64,000 bases of DNA from Apostichopus japonicus (GCF_037975245.1 NC_092564.1:4429484-4493483), one strand, 5' to 3'. Shown: positions 19,713 through 34,300, numbered from the stretch's first letter. Notes: generated from the sequence alone by a model not told the origin. Numbers and translations: made by a program.

Positions 19713-22257
19713 TTTGATGTATAGGTAAATCAACCGGTTCCGCCCCTGAATGAGGAGACTTCCGGAAAGAACCTTGGTATATTCTTGGTGTCCAAAATGA
19801 TTAAAATGGAAGATGGTTTTGTACAAGGACTGATGTGATGCCCTGAATATATTTTGAAGATATTTAGTTACAAAACTGTCATTCTTGCGGTTTGATGAGA
19901 AAGATGCAATAGGATTTCAGTGGCTATTTCATTGACGTTCTGTGTGTGTACGACAACGTTAGAAACTGTAGTAATGAAACGATTGCTATGTATATTGGTG
20001 GCGCAACACAATTTTGCGTTCCAATCATACACGTCATTCTGCAATTGAATGGGCACAACAGATACCGCGAAGTATATCACACCGTTCACTAAACTTGAGT
20101 CACCACGAAAACACCACGTCGCACCCAAATGGTTAGAATAGATTACGATGTAGGCAAACACTTGAATTTGGGTCACTTACTTATAAATTCATGATCTTAG
20201 CTCATCAGATAGATCATAGATAAGAAGTTGTATTGATAACCAAAGACAGGCTCCCTATCACGTTTCTAAAGTGTGAAATGCTGGAAAAAAAACCAATGAC
20301 CCCCTCCTCACCCCCAGAAGGGGTTCTCACCCTCCTTACTGATATTCGTACCCACCTCTCCTTGGTCATTCCCGTTCCTCAGGATACAGACGAAAAGCGA
20401 TTGATACGTGCATGGACGCTATTTTATTGAAATACTACGGAAGCCAGTGAGGGCCAAAGGAAAACTTGAGGTTTGTATGGATTTCCAAATAATTTGTTTT
20501 GTCAGTTTCCGAAAAGGGGTTTTCGTTTCCGATCCGGTAGTCAATCATTATTCAATGAGTAACGTAGGCTACGTCTGCTCATGAACTTTTAACTTCCCAT
20601 TACTTTCAGCTACGACTTTCGTTTGTTACAGGAGTTATTCCAAATTTGAGTTACTATGTTAAATTGGAAGCCATCTGACGTGAAAGTTGTAATCCATAAG
20701 CCCTCGCGGGCTTCTCCCACATCAGTAGCGTCGTAAAAAATAACTACCTGATTAAAACAATTGAAAATAAATTTTTAAAAAGAGAGAAGAAGAGTCCCAA
20801 ACCGCTAACCATCAATATGTAATAGTAGAGAGAACTGTCAACTTTGATATGTTCCTTCAAACACAAAGCCGAAGACTCGATCAAGTCTAAATATATTATC
20901 ATCGAGCAATCAAGTTCTTTTTATTTACAACGTTTATTTTCTATCACGGAAGTGGTTTTTCAGTGCAAAAGATAAATGTAAAATATTTAAACCTCTTAAC
21001 ATAAGCTACAATGAAAACAATGATGTTATTCAAGTTGGTAACAGAGTCAACCGTGTTACTATTCTGTCTTGAATATGAAATGAAAAACAAAGAAAAGGAA
21101 ATGGAGTCAGATCATTTTATTCTTCCCTTTCCTCCATCTTTATTCAAATCATCTTTGCGTTTCTTTTGTTCATCTAAGTAAAGTCTTTTAGACTTGTGAA
21201 AGAAATAAAACATGCATAACTTAGATAACAAGCAACTTATTAACAAGCAGTCTTTTGGATGTCTATTTTATGCCGAAAACCCTCGAAAAATCAGTCGTGA
21301 TCACGTATAAGAATAATGCTCAGCTCATTGGATTCCAAGCAGTAGATGGTAAACAACCAACAGTCGATACCGTAGGCGACTATATTGTCGCCTTAATGTT
21401 ACACAAGGTACCGATTAACAGGCTTTCATTGGCACTGTCACCGATCCAAGGATATCGCTGTTTCGATTGCACGTAGAAGACCATGCAGAACTGACCATGA
21501 GAAGAATATCGTTGTGCTTTGGGTTGAGACATCTTTTGCCCTTACGAAACGTCCTACAAAAGAAAACGTCGAAAAAAGAAACACAGAGTGATGGGCAATC
21601 ACCTCTACTCTGGCATCTCATTTAAACTTGAGAGGGCTGGAAAGTATCCTACGCCCTCACAGATATGTCTCACATTACTTGACCATCATGTGAATTCGGC
21701 AGTACCGGATATATACTAACGGTACATATTGTAATTATTCTTACACATGTTCCATTTAGCCTATGTAGAGAAAATATTTACACATTTTAAAACTTAGCCT
21801 AGTGAATTTCCATTAGAATTTTCTAAAGCTTAACAATCACCCTTTTGAGTCCCAAGTATACTACAAATAGTCAAATAATCGTCAACGTTATGCTCATTTC
21901 AAAAATCATTTTAATGTTACTCTAAATGCAGTTACCAATACACACTGAGACATGTAATATGGTACATTGAGAAATTGATACTAACACCACGTTTGTTTTT
22001 AAATGCAGTCCGTGAGTCATTTGATCGTAAACTAGCGAACGAATTGCAATTTCAACTACTGAACTATATATCGCGTTTGTATTTTACGTTACTTTTACTC
22101 TTTTGGCGTCCCACATGAAGGATGTTTGGGTGAACTTGTTTAGCCATTTCACATAGCATAATTTTGGAATTATTTTGGTCAGGTAATTCCGTAGCAGACT
22201 ACAGCCGACGGGAAAAATTTGGAACTACTTCAATGCCTTGAGAGAACTGGTACAAAG
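19713..22257. promoter_or_regulatory. divergent Rab11/VPS16 promoter interval
   Basis: About 2.5 kb between the start codons of two head-to-head endosomal trafficking genes. It must hold both promoters and 5' UTRs. No TATA box at an expected distance is obvious on either side. An ETS palindrome lies at 19758. An open stretch at 21255-21476 (plus) starts only with TTG and has no recognised family. A CCGGTTCCGCCCCTG at 19734-19748 resembles a transposon terminus. Confidence 0.5.
19758..19767. promoter_or_regulatory. ETS-type palindrome upstream of Rab11 start
   Basis: The sequence ACTTCCGGAA lies about 46-55 bases upstream of the Rab11 ATG and contains the palindromic ETS core TTCCGGAA. ETS sites are common in housekeeping core promoters. 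Role inferred from position only. Confidence 0.3.
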
Positions 22258-22307
22258 ATGGCTCATGTCACTGGTGACTGGAACCCACTAGGGGAGGTTT
22301 TCTACAG
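22258..22307 (+). CDS. VPS16: VPS16 coding exon 1
   Basis: Encodes [16 protein letters not shown] plus two bases. WNPLG and FYRK match the VPS16 N-terminus. Donor GTATTC. The start context AAGATGGC also resembles a YY1 site, common at housekeeping starts. Confidence 0.9.
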
Positions 22308-25300
22308 GTATTCAAGCTTTGGATGTATCGTCAGTGTTAACGGCAGGGGATTAGATGGGAGGGGTCAGTCACATGACGAAACTATGCGTTTGTTGCACCA
22401 AGTACTGTACCTGTAACAACTAACATTTGTTACTCCCTAGACTGTTTACAGCCTAGCCCTGCTCCTTCCTTGTTCTGAAAGTTATGTATATCTATCTAAA
22501 CCAACTAGACTGGTGTTGTAATCATGGTGTGAAAAATGACTAGCAGTAATCTATGTGGAATGGATTTAAAAATAAAAATTGTCAATTTGGCATGCACAAA
22601 GGAGGGAGGGAGGGGGAATGTTTCAGTTTGGGAATTGGACCATTACTACAGTATGGGTGTTCATTACCCTCAACCCCACCACACCCCCTTTATTCAACCT
22701 GCATGCAAAGTGTTTATTAGCAAAAGCTTGCAAGCAGGGCTATTTGTATAGTGAGACCTAACTAATAGTCCAACTTTGACTCAGAATACACCATTTGACA
22801 TCAATTGAAAGAAAATTCTGGAGGATCCTCAAACCCTCTAAATAGGGGCAGTGCCCCCCCCCCCTCAATTATTACATCATTTATTCACCTCTGGCCCTCC
22901 ATAATGGTTAAGGTCCCTATTTTTATCAGTCGTAGAATTTACTGTTATTTATTAGCACAACCTGTGCAGAACTACTTGTGTAGCCTTCAATGAATCAAGT
23001 AGTCTAAGTATGCCTCAAAATGCCTCATTTGACTTATTAATATACAATTTTGTTCAAGGATAGGACCCCCAGTCTATTTGCTTTTTCGTTGCGTATGTTG
23101 AGTACCAGCAAAACCAGCTGTATTAAAAGTGTTCGCTAGTTCTGCATGAAATAGTTACATAGTGTTTGTTTACCTTGTGTAATTGAATTGGATCTTTTTG
23201 CCATAACGATGATAATCTCTCATATTTGTCAGGATTCAAACCTGAATGTTTGCATTTTTAGTTTCTCAACGTGATTTTGTCACTTTATATACTCATGTTT
23301 TTATCTAGACTTTTACTTTTGTACAACTCTATTTTACGTGCTTACCCTTTGTTTTTTGTTTTTTTGTTTTTTTAGGTTTAGGTCTGTTTTATAGTTGTGT
23401 TTTTAGCTTTTTGTGTTCATATTTTTACATACTGTATATACTGTTTAATTTTCGTTCATGTGTTTTCTAGACTATTTATTTCTTTGATTTCTCTGTCTTT
23501 TTGTTTTTGTTTTTGTAAAGCGCCTAGAGGCCTTTTGGTATTTGGCGCCATATTAAGAACTTATTATATTATTATTATTTGGGTCAACACTGTGTGAATG
23601 AATAACTGCCAAGTACTGTTTGTCAAGGGTGCCATGCGTTTGAGGCCTTCAATTACTGCACTTACCTAAGTTGATCAATGATAGGCCTTAAAAAACAGCC
23701 CATTTTGTATTTCAATTTTATTTTTGAACTCTGTTCCATGTGTGCGTGCACCGCACAAAAAGAAGTTTTATTGAATATGTTGCTGATTTTGTAATAAAAT
23801 CAGAAAAGTAGTTTTAACGAATGCAACAAGCGCTGACAACTACAAATTGCCATTAATTACAATTTTAGTTTCGTTAATACCTATATTTTGCCACTCTTCA
23901 GTCTGCACAGAGAAGGACAGTCAGTAGATTTAAGATTCAGATTTTGGTTGTGTGGAGTTCTACACAAAAGTTTCATTTGAACCATGAAGAGAGTATTTTA
24001 ACCCAAATACAGATGTTGTTTTTTTCATAATGAAGTGAATAAACACACTTTTTCAATTGGCATTGCCACCCTTGCCAGGCTGGCCTTGCACATCATTTTT
24101 GGGGTTTAAATGTCCTTCCCTTTTCTGATGTTAGGATTTTTTTCACATACATGTGGTGTCATGAGTACTTTGAACTTCCAGCAGTAACAATAAACTAACA
24201 TCTCACTTTGGTTTGCCCTCTATTGTCAAATATTTGCTCTTTCGTTGTTCACGATTTTTCTGTTGCTGTCTATTAGCTACTGAGTATATGATCGCTCTTG
24301 TAAGATTGCAACCAATACCAATGTAAACTTTCCTCTTTTCTTGTTTTGATTAAATTTTTTTGCAGAAAAGTTGAGCTGTACAATATGCAACATCACTGGC
24401 AACAGAAGGCAGACATACCAAGATGCAAGATTGCGGCTGCTTCATTTGGAGGGCCGATAGGTGAGTGATTTGTAAAGGAGTTAATTATTAGTATAAAGTC
24501 TTCATTGCCTATTCTAGCATTATGATTCATTCTTGTATTGGTAACCTTGAGTTGTTGAATTTTTAGCTGTATATATGTTTGGAAAACTTTAATGCCTTTG
24601 TGCTGTTCACCTTTTGGATGTTAAATACTGGATCTGTATTGTAAATGTGATATGGACAACGGGTAGGTACAGCCTGTTTAAGTGGCAAAAGCTTAAAGTT
24701 TTTTGTAAAGAAAGTGTCGTGATGGTCCATGGAGGCAGCAAACGTATTTTGGAAGGTGAAAGACTTCCCCACCTTCATTTCATCATCATAATGATCATGA
24801 CCTAAGACCTGGTTATGACATGGTTAGGCCAAGATTACTACTATGCCTTTATATTTACTTTACAATGCCTGGCATATATCTTCAGAGAGAAATATTATGT
24901 ACAGAATTCTTGTGTATTAAAGCCAAAATACCTGTGCAACAAATGGCTTTGAAAAGATGTATGTATTATTTGAATTATTGCTTAATTTATTAAGCAACGT
25001 CTTTTTATTTTTGAAACAGCTTTGATGCGAGATGACCGGAAGACTTCTAATGCACCCCCTGCCCGCAAGCCAGACATATTCATCTTTTCTTCATCTGGAA
25101 AGCCCATATCTTTCTTCAGGGTGAGCATAAAGGTTATATTAGGGATATGCACAAGTGGCTTTTATGGGAATCCTATAAAGATTTTTAATATGTATGAACC
25201 ATCTGTTTTATTTTGTATACCTGTTTTGCAAAACCTTAGATGAAACTATGAATAAATCTTTTAACTGTCTCTCAAAGAGAAGAGTTCTGCCCTGCTATCT

Positions 25301-28300
25301 TCTACCAGAATATTAGTGTCTTAGTTTAGGGCCCATTGGTTGCTATGATGCAGTAGGGGAGGTTAACTACAGTAGGTCTGTGTGCAAACTTGTTTTCCAG
25401 TCACACAGCTAAAAGATAAACGATTTTGGTTCTAAATGGAAAATTTTGAAATAAAGCTGTAAATCTTCCAAGGATCTAATACATCAAATTTATTTTTTAT
25501 GTTAAAACCTTTATCAAGTCAAACCTAAGTGTTGAAGCTACACTGCTATGGTAAGAGGAGTTTATTGCACTGCGAAACACCATGAAGTTTTTGGTTCCGT
25601 CAAATACCATAAACAGTGCAAAGAAATCACCACCAATACATTTAACCAATTACGTTCCTCATTTTAGTCTTTGTCTTCTTTGTTTTGGTTTGACAGTGGG
25701 AAAGTGGTCAGTTGGTGGACATTGGCTGGTCTAGCACAGAAGACTTGCTGTGTGTGCAACAGGATGGGACAGTTTTGACATATGACATATTTGGCAAGTT
25801 TCATGGCAGATTCAGTATGGGTCAGGTGAGTTAGCTTCTTTTATTGTTAGTACTTTCTGTACAAGTCCAGTTTTGTGAAAACAAAACAACATTTGCTTTG
25901 CCGTAAAAGGGGACATGGACCAGTGATTGAAGTTTACTTAATACATTGTTGTGTAGACATGCGGAAGTAATTAACATTACTGAGAAACCATACGCTTGTT
26001 TGACCACAAAGTTTGCTAACGTTGACTCCCAGAATTATCTCACCAGCTAAAGTAAATCTCATGCAGTTTAGAGAGTTGCAGGGTTTTTACAGGGTTTTTT
26101 AAGACCCAGGAAACAGAATGTTTGCAGCTTGTTACTTTCAGGTTAGCTCTGAATTATTTGATTATATGCTGCTAAAGAAACTTCTATTGGGACATGAAGC
26201 TACATGAATATAAAGCATGCTTTCATAATTTGCTTTCGTTTAGGTTCCGTTTAGCACTGAACATATACAAAACTTGACACAGGTTGGTAGGTAGCCTTTC
26301 TAGGATGTTACCTTGAGGTATGTGTTCCTTCAAAGACACACCCATGAGATATCAAATATCTTCCCGCAGGTTGCAAGAGACAATGAAGTTATAGACGCTA
26401 GGATTTTCTACAACCCGACCAGCGGAACCTCTGGAGTTGTTGTTTTGACGGGAAATTACAAGTTCTATGTTGTGAGTAATGTCAAGAACCCCCAGAGCAA
26501 AAAGATGGCCGATGTACCAGGTAGGTTTCCGGGAGAAAGTTGATGTCAAGCAACTTGTTAAAAAACAATTATTTAGAAAGAGGAGATAGTATTGAACAAA
26601 CCTGAACAGTAAATTTCACTCCAAAGTGCTTTCATCACCAGATCTTTTGGAACAGCAAGTATCAAGGAGTGACATTGATGTATGTTTCCCTCTATGAAAA
26701 TGCATCGCAGGGAATAATTTTAAGTGTTCGAATATTTTTTGAAAGCTGTGACTTTTATCTCTTATTGAATGCTATGGTTTCTATGCACAAACCTGCTATG
26801 CATGTGGAGCTTTTGTAGCAATGGGATGATTTGAATAGCATTGCGATGCGATACTGGATAAATTATGCCCTGCATGGTGCTACATAAATTGCCCAATCTT
26901 TTTGTACCAGTTGGCACTAGCCCTCAATGAAACATACCTACAAATCATGGTTATTTGTTAATGTCAAAAGTAACGATCTTCAGAATTGTGTGTTACCAAA
27001 CAGCATCACTATTTTACATTCATACTTGGCCATATCTGGTTCCTGTACTTCCCATCGTGATGGAATTTGGTACTTTCAGATTACAAGCACAACTGACAAA
27101 TGGGTACATGATAAACAGCACAATATTACCCATTCATGACGTATCATTTTCACGGTGACAGCACACAGTCTTGGAGAATGAACCGCAATGTTTTCTTTAC
27201 TGAGACTCAGGGATGTGCCCACGCTGGGCGGCACTGAGTGGCCCTGCCCAGCACTAAAAATTACCGCACAGCACTGTCTTAAAAATCGTTAACCCCTCCC
27301 AGCACTATTTTCATCTAAAATCCCGACATTCCTAACAATATATTCAACATAAATTGGGCCTAGCCTATGCCAAAATCATACAGACTAATAATGCATCAGT
27401 TATGCATGCGAGAAACATAATTTACGGCTCTCAATCAGTCCAATCTCTTTGAAACAAACTAATAACTGTTACCAGGTACGTAAAATTGCACTAAAAATTT
27501 TTTTTAAATGTCAATTGTTAGCAAAACTAGTACTTGTGTATGTGCTTAAAAAGCTACACAAGTACCAGCATTTGAGCACCTTCAAAAATCGAAAAATTTC
27601 TCAAAGGGGAGGAGGACACCCCCTCCCCCTTAGACCCTGCTCCACGGCGGCGATCAGTATACCTGGCACTCAGGAAATCCTGGGCACATCCCTGGAGACT
27701 GTTGATGATCACTTTGCATACTCCTAAGTAGTCCTTCCAATGGAGTGGAGAAGGGTCAAGCAATAATGAGTTCCACTGGACTATACACAGCTTCAATCTC
27801 CCCAAGATTTGGAATGCAGTGTTGAGTTTTGCAATGGCCCCATGTTTGCTTTCATCAACAAAAGACAATTTCATGTCAATCACAGCTATTTTAATAGTAA
27901 GAGCCTTCCCTCTAACTAACCCTGCATTCTAAATGACAATGACATGTGACAGAGGGTACCTACATTAATTCTGACTGCACATACATGGGATAGATCACGC
28001 ACAACATCGTTGTCAATGTTTCTTTCAAACTATAATTTAAAACTAATTTGACATCACTTCCTTTTGTGTTCCCCTACACCATGAATTCTGTTTAATTACA
28101 TTCTTGTCTTATTGTTTCATTTGTTCTCTGGCAACAGGCTTGCTGTCTCCTCCAAGTTGTTGGACAGTCATCAGTAAAGATAGAGATACCTTTGTCATGC
28201 TCACAAAAGACAAAATATTGTATGTTATAGACCCTGGGTACTGCCAAGAACAGGTAAATTAATGAGATGTTACACTGGCTGAATGTCATTATTTACCTCC

Positions 28301-31300
28301 CCCTCCGTTTCTCTTTTCCCATTTTTTGTGCTTCATAATTTACAAACCATTTTCTCTGTGGGGAAAAAAATACAATTCTTATAAACATGTTGCCTTATTC
28401 ACAAGTTGCCTTATAAACATGTTGTATATTAAAACATGTTGCCTATTGATGAAATTATAAATGAAGAAAAAAAATAATGCCAACCAAGCAAAACATTCCA
28501 AACATATCACATTTGAGCGATAACTCAAGTATAATATTGTAAAAATAGGAAGAAAAGTTTTTTTTTGTTTTAATGAAGTCTGCCATCATAGACCTGCTGT
28601 GATCCATATTAATATTTACTAGACATTGGAACAAGCCAAACTAGATATTAAGATATTCAAACAACCATATATGTGGAGTAAGGAAAACAGTTATTGATCA
28701 GGAGGTTTCAATTGACAGTGTGGATAAATTGTTCTCCTCTATATAAGTATTTCCTTGATTGCTACCAAAATAGCCAGATTTAAGTTACAGCTACTTTGAT
28801 TAAACAACAACCTGACTGGGTGTCTCTCCTACCAAGAAAGCTATACCAAGAAAACTAGAATATTTGTATCGTTACATTTGCAAAGGTTGTTACAGCGGAT
28901 GTCTGAGACTATCACCATTTACTACAGATTTGATGAAAATTATATTGTAGATGTACCTAGAATAATCATTTATTGTGTTTTCACCAAAGATATTTATAAT
29001 TATGACCACAGGGTCTGGAGAATGCAAATGGTGCCTGTATCGAGATGGCTCTTTCATTTGATAATCAACGGATTGCTTTATTCACCGACCGAGGAGACAT
29101 CCACGTCTTCACATCAGATCTTCAAGTAGGTTCATGTTCTTTGTAGAAGTCATCTCAGCTGTTAGGATTAGTCGTTTCTCTTCTTGTTAACTGTGAAGAA
29201 TATTTAATCAAGACATTGTAGTGATGGTAAATCCTTGGGCAACGTGCAGTCTACAGTGGGTGAATTTTCATCGTGTGTACTGACTGTGAAACCAGTGTAT
29301 TATATTGGTCAGTAATGTTAGGGAAGTCAATCAGTGTGGACACATTCAGGCCAGGTTATGTTGTTACCATATCAGGCCCTAGCAAGTGGCTCTAGAAGTA
29401 TATTATAGGCAAGTTAGGTGTGGCCAGCCCATATTACCACATGCAGCCATGGTTATATTGACAAGGTTTTAGTCTCGTAACAATTGGGGGGGGGGGGGTG
29501 GGGGAGTGCCATGGTCCAATGGAAAAAGGCAGTGGTATTAGAAGCAATGAAACGAAGCATCCTTTTTCCAACTCTTGATATAAATATGTTTCCAAAAAGA
29601 ACTTGATATGTTAAACATAGGTCTCATAGCAAAGATTTGTACTTTGTGTTATTGCACAGAGGTATTCTTTGCAAGCCTCATAGACTCATTTCTACTAGCT
29701 TCATTTACTGTATAAAATATTTTGATGTTCGAGACAGAAAAAGAATGTTAGGACATTCAAGGAAATCTCATCCATGCCTTTATTCTTTTTTGTATAAAAA
29801 TTGGTACCACGCAGGAACAGCATATGCTAATATTTTCTCCTATGGCTACATTTTGAAAGTCTAAAACTTTGAAAGTCACAGTTACAGTTTCAAGAATTTT
29901 TATGTCATGTAAAGAATATTTGAGAGCAGAAACAGTGTGTGTGGTTTTGTTTTTAATGTTTTAGCTAAAGATACCAATGATATGGCTCGGAAACAATGCC
30001 ACTCACTTAATTTTTTTTCTCATCTTTCATTTTTATGACTTTCAGCGAAAACTCTGCGAGTTTTCTACGAACAGTCAGATTAGGCCAAAGCAGCTTGTCT
30101 GGTGTGGTAATGGAGCAGTGGTGGCTTACTGGGAGAATCTCCTATTGGTCATAGGAATGAAGAAAAATTGGATCAAATATCCTTAATATCTTCATATCTA
30201 AATATCATAATATCTTAAATCTTAATATCTTGATATCTTATATTGGAAAAATTGGATCAAATATCCTTAATATCATAATATCTTTAGATCTTAAAATCTT
30301 GATATCTTATATTGGAAAAATTGGATCAAATATCCTTAATATCTTATTTCTTAATATCTTATATATTAATATCTTATGTATTAATATCTTATATCTTTAC
30401 ATCGTGGCTTTTTACTGTTTGATCAGTAGTCAGTAAAATAATAAGAATTACACAAAGATTGCGGCACTAATTATAGACAATATGCAGTGGGTGAAAGATG
30501 GATCATGAAGCATAGACAGTGGGAAACAATATGTTGTTAAACCAGCAGTGGGTATAAATTGATCTCACAGGTGAAACTTCATACCCAACCCACATACCAC
30601 AACACTTAAAGAATGTACCTAGTCCCATGAAAACGAGAAGGAAATATTAAATTATGTAGAACCTCAAAGATCAGAAAGTTTTACTTGCAAGTAATTCGTT
30701 TGTTATGTTGAAATCTCATAACATTGTCAGGCAGGTGTACCAACTCCACAGAGTAAATATATAGATATCATGTTATTCATTTTTGCAAAATTCGGTATGG
30801 TACATTGATAGAGCTTTGAAAGATGCATAATTTTTTTCGGTCACACTCACCCATCTGTGTAAGAGAGCAATGATCACTTAATTTGACTACCAGAATTGAG
30901 CCAATCTTGGCACAGTAGGTAGACATAGCAAATATTAACAAACTCTGTGAAATGATAGATCACTGCTTGGAGAAGTGGGATAAAAGTCCTTAATTTTCTC
31001 ACCAAATTAATTACAAAAGAAATTCTGCTGATAGGGAAGTCGCTGCCAAATTGTAAACCTATGTGGCTTGTTTAGTAGAACAAGAACAAAACATTAAATT
31101 TATTGCAAAGATATTTTACAGGAAGACATGACATAATTTCCTTAATCACAATTGGTGTACATATAATCTTGATCAGGAGGCATTTCTCGTTGCGGAAATG
31201 GACGGTTTGAGGATACTACAACCAGATATCCAAGAATTTCTTCAGGAGGTGCCAGGTGAGTATTCTAGACTACTTGTGTTCCCTCAGAAGACATAGAGGT

Positions 31301-34300
31301 AATAGTAAGTTTCTTATTTGGGTGCAACCTAGATGAATATTCAATAGTTAGTCTTTATGTCCATCTAACTATCCACAGCCTTGCTAGGAAATATCCATAT
31401 GAAATGTTCTTCTGAAGGATACATGCTTGGGAAGTGAATGTAAATGAATGTGTAATTTCTATAGTATAGATCCATATGATTTAGCCTAACTTGATGATAA
31501 GGTGCTATTTCAAAGTTTATAAAAGCTTGACATGGTTCAAATTGTAGGATGTAGGAACTGTTAATTCTGACATCATATTAAGAGGAGGCTACCTGATAAA
31601 GTTAGTGAGCAACATTAATGCTTGCATTTTGATTTTGCAATAATATTTTCATATAACAATTAAGAAAGTGACAAAATTCTTCTGAAATTTGTTTTTACAG
31701 ATAATGTAGCCGGCATTTTTAAAGTCGCTTCCATGGCAAGTGGTGCTCTGTTGTATGAAGCATCCAGAGAATTCCAGGTAAGATAATCTGATGGTTGAGC
31801 TCTGAAGTATGAAAGGAATACTGCAGTATCCAGTTTAAAAAAGGAATACGTAGTACAGAGAATTGAAGTATGACTGCAATACTGAGGTATCCAGTTTAAA
31901 AAGGAATATGTAGTACAGAGAATGGAAGTATGAATGGAATACTGCAATATCCTGTTTAAGAACGAAACTATGTAGAACAGAGAATGGAAGTATGAATGCA
32001 ATACCGAATACTTAATTTTAAAACAAATATGTAGTACAGGGAATGGATGTATGAATGAAATACTGCAGTATCAAGATTAAGAAAGGAATATGTAGTACAG
32101 AGAATGGAAGTATGACTGCAATACTGCAGTATCCAGATTAAAAAGGAATGTGTAGTACAGAGAATGGAAGCATGACTGCAATACTGCAGTATCAAGATTA
32201 AGAAAGGAATAAGTAGTACAGAGAATGGAAGTATGACTGCAATACTGCAGTATCCAGATTAAAAAAGGAATACGTAGTACAGAGAATTGAAGTATGACTG
32301 CAATACTGAGGTATCCAGTTTAAAAAGGAATATGTAGTACAGAGAATGGAAGTATGAATGGAATACTGCAATATCCTGTTTAAGAACGAAACTATGTAGA
32401 ACAGAGAATGGAAGTATGAATGCAATACCGAATACTTAATTTTAAAACAAATATGTAGTACAGGAAATGGATGTATGAATGAAATACTGCAGTATCAAGA
32501 TTAAGAAAGGAATATGTAGTACATAGAATGGAAGTATGACTGCAATACTGCAGTATCCAGATTAAAAAGGAATGTGTAGTACAGAGAATGGAAGCATGAC
32601 TGCAATACTGCAGTATCAAGATTAAGAAAGGAATAAGTAGTACAGAGAATGGAAGTATGACTGCAATACTGCAGTATCCAGATTAAAAAAGGAATACGTA
32701 GTACAGAGAATGGAAGTATGACTGCAATACTGCAGCATCCAGATTAAAAAAGGAATATGTAGTACAGAGAATGGAAGTATGACTGCAATACTGCAGGATC
32801 CAGATTAAGAAAGGAATATGTAGTACAGAGAATGGAAGTATGACTGCAATACTGCAGTATCCAGTTTATAAATATGTAATACAGAGAATGCACAAAACAG
32901 ACTCATCCTTCTTATTCAAATAAATAAACACCAAGATTTATTATTTCAGATCAGAAAGGACAACTTAGTTCATTATTTCATTTTCTCTACAAGTATATAT
33001 GTTGAATTGTGACCATTGATATTGATGATGTAAGTGAGAAAAGAGTGAAATGTACAATTTACTTATTGCAACTGTTAATTTGTGAAACTTAGAGAAGAAA
33101 TTGTGCTTATTGGTTGACTGGTATTACATAAATTTCCTTCAGTAACTAATTACCACTGATTACCAATTTGATCTAAGCTAGGGGGTGCTACTCAAAACAA
33201 GTTTACAATGGATCAGTAATTGACATCTGTTCCAAGTGTTTGAAAACATATAGATAATTGTTTACCAAGTAGATAATGATAATGAGGTATTGTATTTTGA
33301 TTTTCAGAAAAAGAGTCAGAAGGCAGACGAATACATTCGTCTTATTCATGACGACCTGCCCAACGCAGTGAAGCAGTGTCTGGAAGCAGCTGGAGAAGAA
33401 TTTGAACCAAATACACAAAAGTCTCTTCTAAGGGTATGTATGTATTTGTATGTAGTTTAGATCCTCCTGCAAGCAGGAGCTCGCAAAGAAGCCTCATTGG
33501 CTTATCAAAGCCGCAAGCTGACCGAAGTCAGTCTCTTACATTCATATTTAACGTCCGTGATTATGAATTGTTAATTGTCAACAACTCTGTAACTGGACGA
33601 AATACATTAATCTGGGAGTGACTCGAACCGGGGACCTCATGATTGAAAGGCACCGGCATTAACCACTGAGCTAACACTCCTTAAGGGTAAGCCATAACCA
33701 TACTCCTCTTAGAGATCAATTTTATTGCAGAATTGGATGTATGGGAGATTTTCTAATTTGTCTTGACTTTTTAAAAAGACTAAATTTTAGATTTCAGAGG
33801 TGAGAAAGTGCTTTACCTTTGTATTGTCTTAAACGTGTTCCCTCCCATCTTGATTCATTGTTCAGACTTTCCAATTTTCTTCTCTGTTAGTTTTTAAGGC
33901 AGCATCTGCATAATTGTTACACGCTGAGCTAGCTTACTTGTTGATGGAAATGAATGTTCAGTGGAAGATAAACCTTGTATCTCTTATAGTTGATAAGAAA
34001 ATTGCCATATTTGACCTAGTTTATTCTTCTTTATTTGACAACTCCTCATACTAAATATTTGCACTACATGTTTACAGCCATTTTACTACTTTCGAGTAAT
34101 TAGTTACTAACCATGTTCCTCCAATGTGGCATGTTTTGCTTCCCACAGAGTTTACACAGTCAACTTTTTTTTTGATACAGCTTCTCTATTCCTTTAATTT
34201 CTCATAACATCACAAATTATTATTAATATTTGGTTTTTTGAAGGGATTTAATTGAACAGCATCGAAGAAAGATAAGAGTGAAGAAATATGTGAATATATA

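Noticed and set aside
19713-19826. Upstream in-frame extension of Rab11
   Set aside because: The open frame starts only with TTG and adds residues absent from all Rab11; the conserved MGTRDD start is used.
22219-22257. Upstream in-frame extension of VPS16
   Set aside because: It begins with TTG rather than ATG; ATG 22258 matches the VPS16 N-terminus.
30147-31177. Conventional GT-AG splice of VPS16 intron 8 (GT at 30147, AG at 31175-31176)
   Set aside because: It would keep a frame but delete a conserved stretch of about 15 residues, and GTCATA is a poor donor. The AT-AC pair restores the conserved protein exactly.
31660-32619. Four similar minus-strand ORFs rich in Cys/Tyr/His
   Set aside because: They exactly track the 61-bp minisatellite and its 424-bp duplication; the repetition of peptides is a by-product of the DNA repeat.
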